The position numbers and the translations under genes are program-made. Of a stretch of DNA of 9,137 bases, positions 6,257 to 9,137 are shown in pieces. Location of the stretch: assembly GCA_021778375.1 (NCBI GenBank), contig JAJYCM010000095.1, positions 1 to 9,137 on the forward strand, read 5' to 3'. This stretch comes from Bacteroidota bacterium. GTDB taxonomy: Bacteria > Bacteroidota > Ignavibacteria > Ignavibacteriales > Ignavibacteriaceae. Below the pieces are notes generated by a model, which was given only the letters and a program-made list of their open reading frames with translations, was not told the origin of the DNA and searched no databases. Each line of letters starts with the position of its first letter. Position 1 is the stretch's first letter.

Positions 6257-6730
6257 ATGGAATTCTTAGCACAACTTCACCCAAAGATCGTTCATTTCCC
6301 GATTGCTCTTTTATCGACTTATGTACTGCTTGAAATAATCGGAGTTGTTTTCAAGAGAGATTTTTTTTCGAAAGCAGCTCATTTAATACTATTGCTGGGA
6401 GTACTTGGCGCGCTTGCCGCTGTTTTTACCGGTAATCAAGCAGAAGATGTCGCACATTTATGGCTAAAACAGGGCGCAAAAATTAACGTTGATGCGATTG
6501 AAAATCATTCGACTTATGCAAATATAACCCTATGGTTTTTTACGGGACTTCTTGTACTCAGAACCTTTGTAGCGCTGAATAAAAAATTTACCGGATATAT
6601 AAAATATATTTTTGTTGTGTTAGCATTGACCGGATTTCTTTTTATCTATCAAACTGGTAAATTGGGTGGAAAATTAGTATATGATTACGGCACAGGAACT
6701 CAACTGAAGAAAATAGAAATTAAAAAGTAG
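6257..6730 (+). CDS. DUF2231-family inner-membrane protein
   Basis: This is a 157-residue integral membrane protein of a widespread family with no settled biochemical role. Near the N-terminus it carries the family's LHPKIVHFPIALL (7-19), with His8 and His13. It has about four membrane segments (roughly 12-33, 41-59, 88-107 and 114-132) and ends with the characteristic GGKLVYDYGTG (137-147). An ENHS motif (82-85) sits in the loop before the third segment. The conserved histidines make metal or haem binding conceivable, but this is inference only. The ATG is fixed by the AAGGAG site. It lies 31 bp after the SDR stop and 5 bp before the next membrane-protein gene, so the pair is probably co-transcribed and may work together in the inner membrane. 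Confidence 0.82.
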   Translation: MEFLAQLHPKIVHFPIALLSTYVLLEIIGVVFKRDFFSKAAHLILLLGVLGALAAVFTGNQAEDVAHLWLKQGAKINVDAIENHSTYANITLWFFTGLLVLRTFVALNKKFTGYIKYIFVVLALTGFLFIYQTGKLGGKLVYDYGTGTQLKKIEIKK

Positions 6731-6735
6731 CTGCT

Positions 6736-7536
6736 GTGGAAAAGAAAGATCTGTTTTGGTTGATTGCAGCAATAGCACTTACTAATGCCGCAGGTATTCT
6801 ATTGAGAATTTTTAATTTAGATACTTTCATTATTCTTGCAGGATTTCGTTTCCATATAAGTCTTTTCCTGCCTTTCATAATTGTTTTTAAGAAAAGACAT
6901 TTTGCAACTTTGAAGGAAGCTTTTGCCCATCCAAAATATAACAAAACTTTTCCTCAGTTAGTCTGGATATTCTTACCACTTTTAATATCTCTGTTGTTAC
7001 TTTATTTGAGCGGACGTTTAGAGATAAATGATCCGGATTATTTTTATGAATTCGGTTTATCTTCAATAGTGGATTTCCCGATTTATCTAATATGGAATTT
7101 ACCTCAGCTTTTACTACTTGCTTCTTTTCTAATTATTGCTGCCGGAAGCAGAGACGAGGATTTTTGGAAAACGTCGATCATATTTGTTCTCTTATTTGCT
7201 TTTGAATTTATTCCAGCGGGAAAAAGTAAAATAGCTTTTCTAAATCTTCTTGTCCTTTTATTTGCGGGGGTTTCTGCCGGGCTTTTGATAAAGTACTTCC
7301 AAAATATTTATTGGTTTGCAATTATTTTCTTTACACTTTTCTGGGAATGCCTCCTTGCCTTCGGAAGCGCTTCAAGGATTATGATTAACCTACTTTTTGC
7401 TGCACGCTACCAAGCTTGGGATGGATTCTTCATCGTAGCAGAAAAATTTTCTCCATACATTTTGGCTTTTCACATTTTTATTGCAACATTATTAATTTTA
7501 TCTACGGTTGTGATTATAAAGCAAAATAAAGCATAA
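6736..7536 (+). CDS. Unrecognised multi-pass membrane protein, GTG start
   Basis: I do not recognise this 266-residue protein with confidence. About eight hydrophobic segments are visible (near 9-25, 30-50, 73-92, 112-134, 147-160, 167-186, 190-209 and 238-262), with short polar loops, so it is an inner-membrane protein. The stretch 167-209 has the feel of the C-terminal half of the CPBP (CAAX-protease/bacteriocin-processing) fold: a glycine-rich helix, a short polar turn (KYFQN), then an aromatic helix. The family's catalytic EExxxR and paired histidines are absent, so a dead or diverged member is only a possibility. The GTG start five bases after the DUF2231 stop is the only start near the conserved spacing, and no Shine-Dalgarno site is evident, which suggests translational coupling. 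Confidence 0.7.
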   Translation: MEKKDLFWLIAAIALTNAAGILLRIFNLDTFIILAGFRFHISLFLPFIIVFKKRHFATLKEAFAHPKYNKTFPQLVWIFLPLLISLLLLYLSGRLEINDPDYFYEFGLSSIVDFPIYLIWNLPQLLLLASFLIIAAGSRDEDFWKTSIIFVLLFAFEFIPAGKSKIAFLNLLVLLFAGVSAGLLIKYFQNIYWFAIIFFTLFWECLLAFGSASRIMINLLFAARYQAWDGFFIVAEKFSPYILAFHIFIATLLILSTVVIIKQNKA

Positions 7537-7551
7537 ATAATTTTAGTAGAA

Positions 7552-7578
7552 GTTGAATTTTCGTATTTTTCATTCAAC
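7552..7578. repeat. 7-bp inverted repeat between two genes
   Basis: GTTGAAT (7552-7558) and ATTCAAC (7572-7578) are perfect inverted complements around a 13-base T-rich loop. They lie in the 56-bp gap before the exported-protein gene. No T-run follows, so this may be an operator or mRNA structure rather than a terminator. A seven-base match in AT-rich DNA could also be chance. Confidence 0.3.
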
Positions 7579-7592
7579 AAAAATTGTTTGTA

Positions 7593-8183
7593 ATGAAAAG
7601 AATTTTTACCCTTTTTTTAATTGTTTTACCGTCATTTTTATTTGCGCAAAAAGGTCCAGTAGATAAGGCAAGAGGTATATTTATTGCTTTCGGGGTAGGA
7701 CCAAGATTGCCTTTAAACTATTTTGCAAACTCTACGGATTTGGGCTATGGTTTTAACATAGAAATTTCTTATACAGATAACGAATATCTTCCGGTTTTTC
7801 TTTTCGGAAAGATCGGATTTGATCAGTATCCGGGTTCGCAATCATATTATGAGACTTCCGATTACTCAAACTATTCAACTAATGCATTGCCTTTAGCAGT
7901 AGGCGCTCGATATTATTTCCCTCCTCTTATTAAAAGTATAGTTTTGCTAATGCCTGTTGTTGAAGCCTCCGTCGATTATACTTATTACCAAAAACTGCAT
8001 CAATTTAAATTGGCAACAGGGAAGAGTAATTATCTTGAAAATACTTCAAAGGTTGGCTTTAGCGCCGGAGGCGGAGTATCAATGTTCATGTTAGAGATTC
8101 TTGCTTCATATAATTATTTTCAGACCAATCAATTTATTTCTGTTGACTTAAGAGTAAGACTTCCATTATACATTAACTTATAG
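7593..8183 (+). CDS. Exported small outer-membrane beta-barrel-like protein
   Basis: This 196-residue protein begins with a clear Sec signal peptide: Lys-Arg at 2-3, a hydrophobic core to about 16, and a likely signal peptidase I cleavage after Ala18 in FLFA-QKG. The mature part alternates polar and hydrophobic residues, is rich in Tyr, Phe and Gly, and has strand-like stretches such as GFNIEISYTD, LPLAVGARYYF, VEASVDYTYY, VGFSAGGGVSMF and a final DLRVRLPLYINL. That pattern fits a small outer-membrane beta-barrel of the kind common in Bacteroidota and relatives, but I recognise no named family. Its ligand and role are unknown. The ATG at 7593 is chosen because it starts directly at the signal peptide; the TTG at 7584 would only add three residues. 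No Shine-Dalgarno site is visible. Confidence 0.75.
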   Translation: MKRIFTLFLIVLPSFLFAQKGPVDKARGIFIAFGVGPRLPLNYFANSTDLGYGFNIEISYTDNEYLPVFLFGKIGFDQYPGSQSYYETSDYSNYSTNALPLAVGARYYFPPLIKSIVLLMPVVEASVDYTYYQKLHQFKLATGKSNYLENTSKVGFSAGGGVSMFMLEILASYNYFQTNQFISVDLRVRLPLYINL

Positions 8184-8185
8184 GA
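8182..8185 (+). promoter_or_regulatory. Shine-Dalgarno site overlapping the upstream stop codon
   Basis: AGGA shares two bases with the TAG stop of the exported-protein gene and lies five bases before the hydratase ATG at 8191. The arrangement implies that the two genes are translated from one mRNA. Confidence 0.55.
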
Positions 8186-8190
8186 AAATT

Positions 8191-8970
8191 ATGTTTAAAA
8201 ATTTATTATATAATATTAATGGGAAAGTGGCGATTGTGACAATCAATCGTCCGGACAAAATGAACGCCTTAAATTCCGAAACACTGGACGAGCTAAAATC
8301 TCTTTTTTTAAGAATAAAAGAGGATGAAAATATTTTTGTAGTGATTGTAACTGGCAGCGGAGAAAGGGCCTTTGTTGCCGGCGCCGATATTTCAGAGTTA
8401 AATAAGCTTGACGTAATTAGCGGCAAAGAATTTTCTGAAAAAGGCCATGAAGTTTTTAATCTCATAGAAGACCTGGGAAAACCCGTTATTGCAGCGGTAA
8501 ATGGATTTGCATTAGGAGGAGGGTGCGAACTTGCACTTGCATGTCACATCCGGCTTGCTTCGGAGAATGCAAAGTTCGGTCAACCAGAAGTTAATTTAGG
8601 AATTATTCCCGGTTACGGTGGTACACAAAGACTAACACGATTAATAAACACAGGACGCGCAGCGGAAATTATTTTAACCGGTACTAATTTTGATGCTAAC
8701 GAAGCATACAGAATCGGTTTGGTAAATAAAATCTTTCCACAGACCGAATTAATTGCAAAAGCAATAGATTTAGCAACCGGTATTGCATCTAAAGGACAAA
8801 ATGCAATTCGTTATTCATTAAAAGCGATTCGAAGAGTAAATGAGATTTCACTTCAAGACGGATTGAATTATGAAATAAGTTTGTTTGCACTATCATGCGG
8901 TACAGAAGATTTCAAGGAAGGGACTAAAGCTTTTCTTGAAAAAAGAAAGCCGGATTTTCGAAACAAATAA
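8191..8970 (+). CDS. Enoyl-CoA hydratase/crotonase
   Basis: This cytosolic enzyme adds water across the double bond of 2-enoyl-CoA, giving 3-hydroxyacyl-CoA, as in beta-oxidation or butyrate-type metabolism. The 259 residues match bacterial crotonases. Conserved blocks are VAIVTINRPDKMNALN (13-28), FVAGADISEL (61-70, with the acyl-CoA oxyanion segment), AAVNGFALGGGCELALAC (101-118) and FGQPEVNLGIIPGYGGTQRL (129-148). The two catalytic glutamates of the rat mitochondrial enzyme (Glu144, Glu164) correspond to Glu113 and Glu133, so a true hydratase is more likely than an isomerase or a dehalogenase-type crotonase. Chain-length preference cannot be read from the sequence. No thiolase, acyl-CoA dehydrogenase or 3-hydroxyacyl-CoA dehydrogenase is in the window. 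The gene lies seven bases after the exported-protein stop. Confidence 0.92.
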   Translation: MFKNLLYNINGKVAIVTINRPDKMNALNSETLDELKSLFLRIKEDENIFVVIVTGSGERAFVAGADISELNKLDVISGKEFSEKGHEVFNLIEDLGKPVIAAVNGFALGGGCELALACHIRLASENAKFGQPEVNLGIIPGYGGTQRLTRLINTGRAAEIILTGTNFDANEAYRIGLVNKIFPQTELIAKAIDLATGIASKGQNAIRYSLKAIRRVNEISLQDGLNYEISLFALSCGTEDFKEGTKAFLEKRKPDFRNK

Positions 8971-8998
8971 TATCTTAGCATAAACTAATATCCTTTAA

Positions 8999-9137
8999 AT
9001 GAATATTTCATTTGATAAAAATAAATTGACCGGCTATTTATTTGCTATTGCAATTTTCCTTTTAGCCGCTAACCTAATAGTTGCAAAAATATATAAAAGC
9101 ACAATCACACAGCATCAAGTTGATGAGATAGGTGATG
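8999..9137 (+). CDS. Start of an unidentified membrane-anchored protein (3' end outside window)
   Basis: An ATG at 8999-9001 opens a frame that stays open to the window end (46 full codons). The visible protein begins with a short polar stretch, MNISFDKNKL. One strongly hydrophobic segment follows (about residues 12-30, YLFAIAIFLLAANLIVAKI), then a polar stretch beginning YKSTITQHQVDE. This fits a single N-terminal membrane anchor or uncleaved signal ahead of a periplasmic or cytoplasmic domain. Sensor kinases and other signalling proteins can start this way, but there is too little to identify a family. It begins 28 bp after the hydratase stop, on the same strand, with no clear Shine-Dalgarno site. 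Confidence 0.6.
   Translation, partial: MNISFDKNKLTGYLFAIAIFLLAANLIVAKIYKSTITQHQVDEIGD

Noticed and set aside
8178..8465. Minus-strand 95-codon frame opposite the enoyl-CoA hydratase
   Set aside because: Its Ser/Phe-rich product mirrors the coding strand's codon pattern, and the + strand protein is clearly real.
8971..8998. Terminator after the hydratase gene
   Set aside because: TTAG and CTAA can pair weakly around a short loop, but there is no stable stem and no T-run.
1..9137. Mobile element, CRISPR array, defence or toxin-antitoxin locus
   Set aside because: I saw no spaced direct repeats, transposase or integrase motifs, terminal inverted repeats or paired small toxin-antitoxin genes. 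All genes are co-directional and mostly housekeeping.

Overview
The window is an AT-rich stretch of bacterial chromosome. Every supported gene lies on the + strand and spacing is tight. The gene complement suggests the Bacteroidota/Chlorobiota/Ignavibacteriota group: a two-AAA-module ClpC, a Thermus-type PyrE, a GAF-SpoIIE phosphatase, a small secreted beta-barrel protein, and mixed use of strong and absent Shine-Dalgarno sites. Ignavibacteria is my best guess. This is inferred from protein style, without a database comparison.

Layout. (1) Positions 2-649 hold the C-terminal 215 residues of ClpC, closed by a strong rho-independent terminator at 679-715. (2) Positions 743-3171 form a compact, translationally coupled run: a pterin-4a-carbinolamine dehydratase, a two-repeat TPR protein, orotate phosphoribosyltransferase (pyrE) and a GAF-SpoIIE-type PP2C phosphatase. 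The first two genes overlap by 4 bp and the next pair by 11 bp. (3) The 157-bp gap at 3172-3328 is the largest intergenic space and holds two inverted repeats, one of them terminator-like. No gene-free stretch exceeds 300 bp. (4) Positions 3329-8970 are a second co-directional run: a succinate-semialdehyde-dehydrogenase-type ALDH, truA (no in-frame ATG, TTG start), a FabG-like SDR, a DUF2231 membrane protein, an unrecognised multi-pass membrane protein with a GTG start, a small exported beta-barrel-like protein, and an enoyl-CoA hydratase with both catalytic glutamates. (5) From 8999 a new reading frame with an N-terminal membrane segment runs off the window end.

How the genes fit together. 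Most are housekeeping or general metabolism: protein quality control, pyrimidine synthesis, tRNA pseudouridylation, aldehyde oxidation, and fatty-acid/acyl-CoA chemistry. I find no single pathway uniting them, and the close packing looks like the general compactness of a small streamlined genome. I see no mobile element, CRISPR array, tRNA, rRNA, toxin-antitoxin or defence locus. Nothing here amounts to a convincing new system. The most worthwhile leads are the unrecognised membrane protein at 6736-7536, which may be a catalytically dead CPBP-fold protein, the inverted repeats at 3190-3291, and the terminator that leaves almost no room for a promoter before the pyrE gene run.
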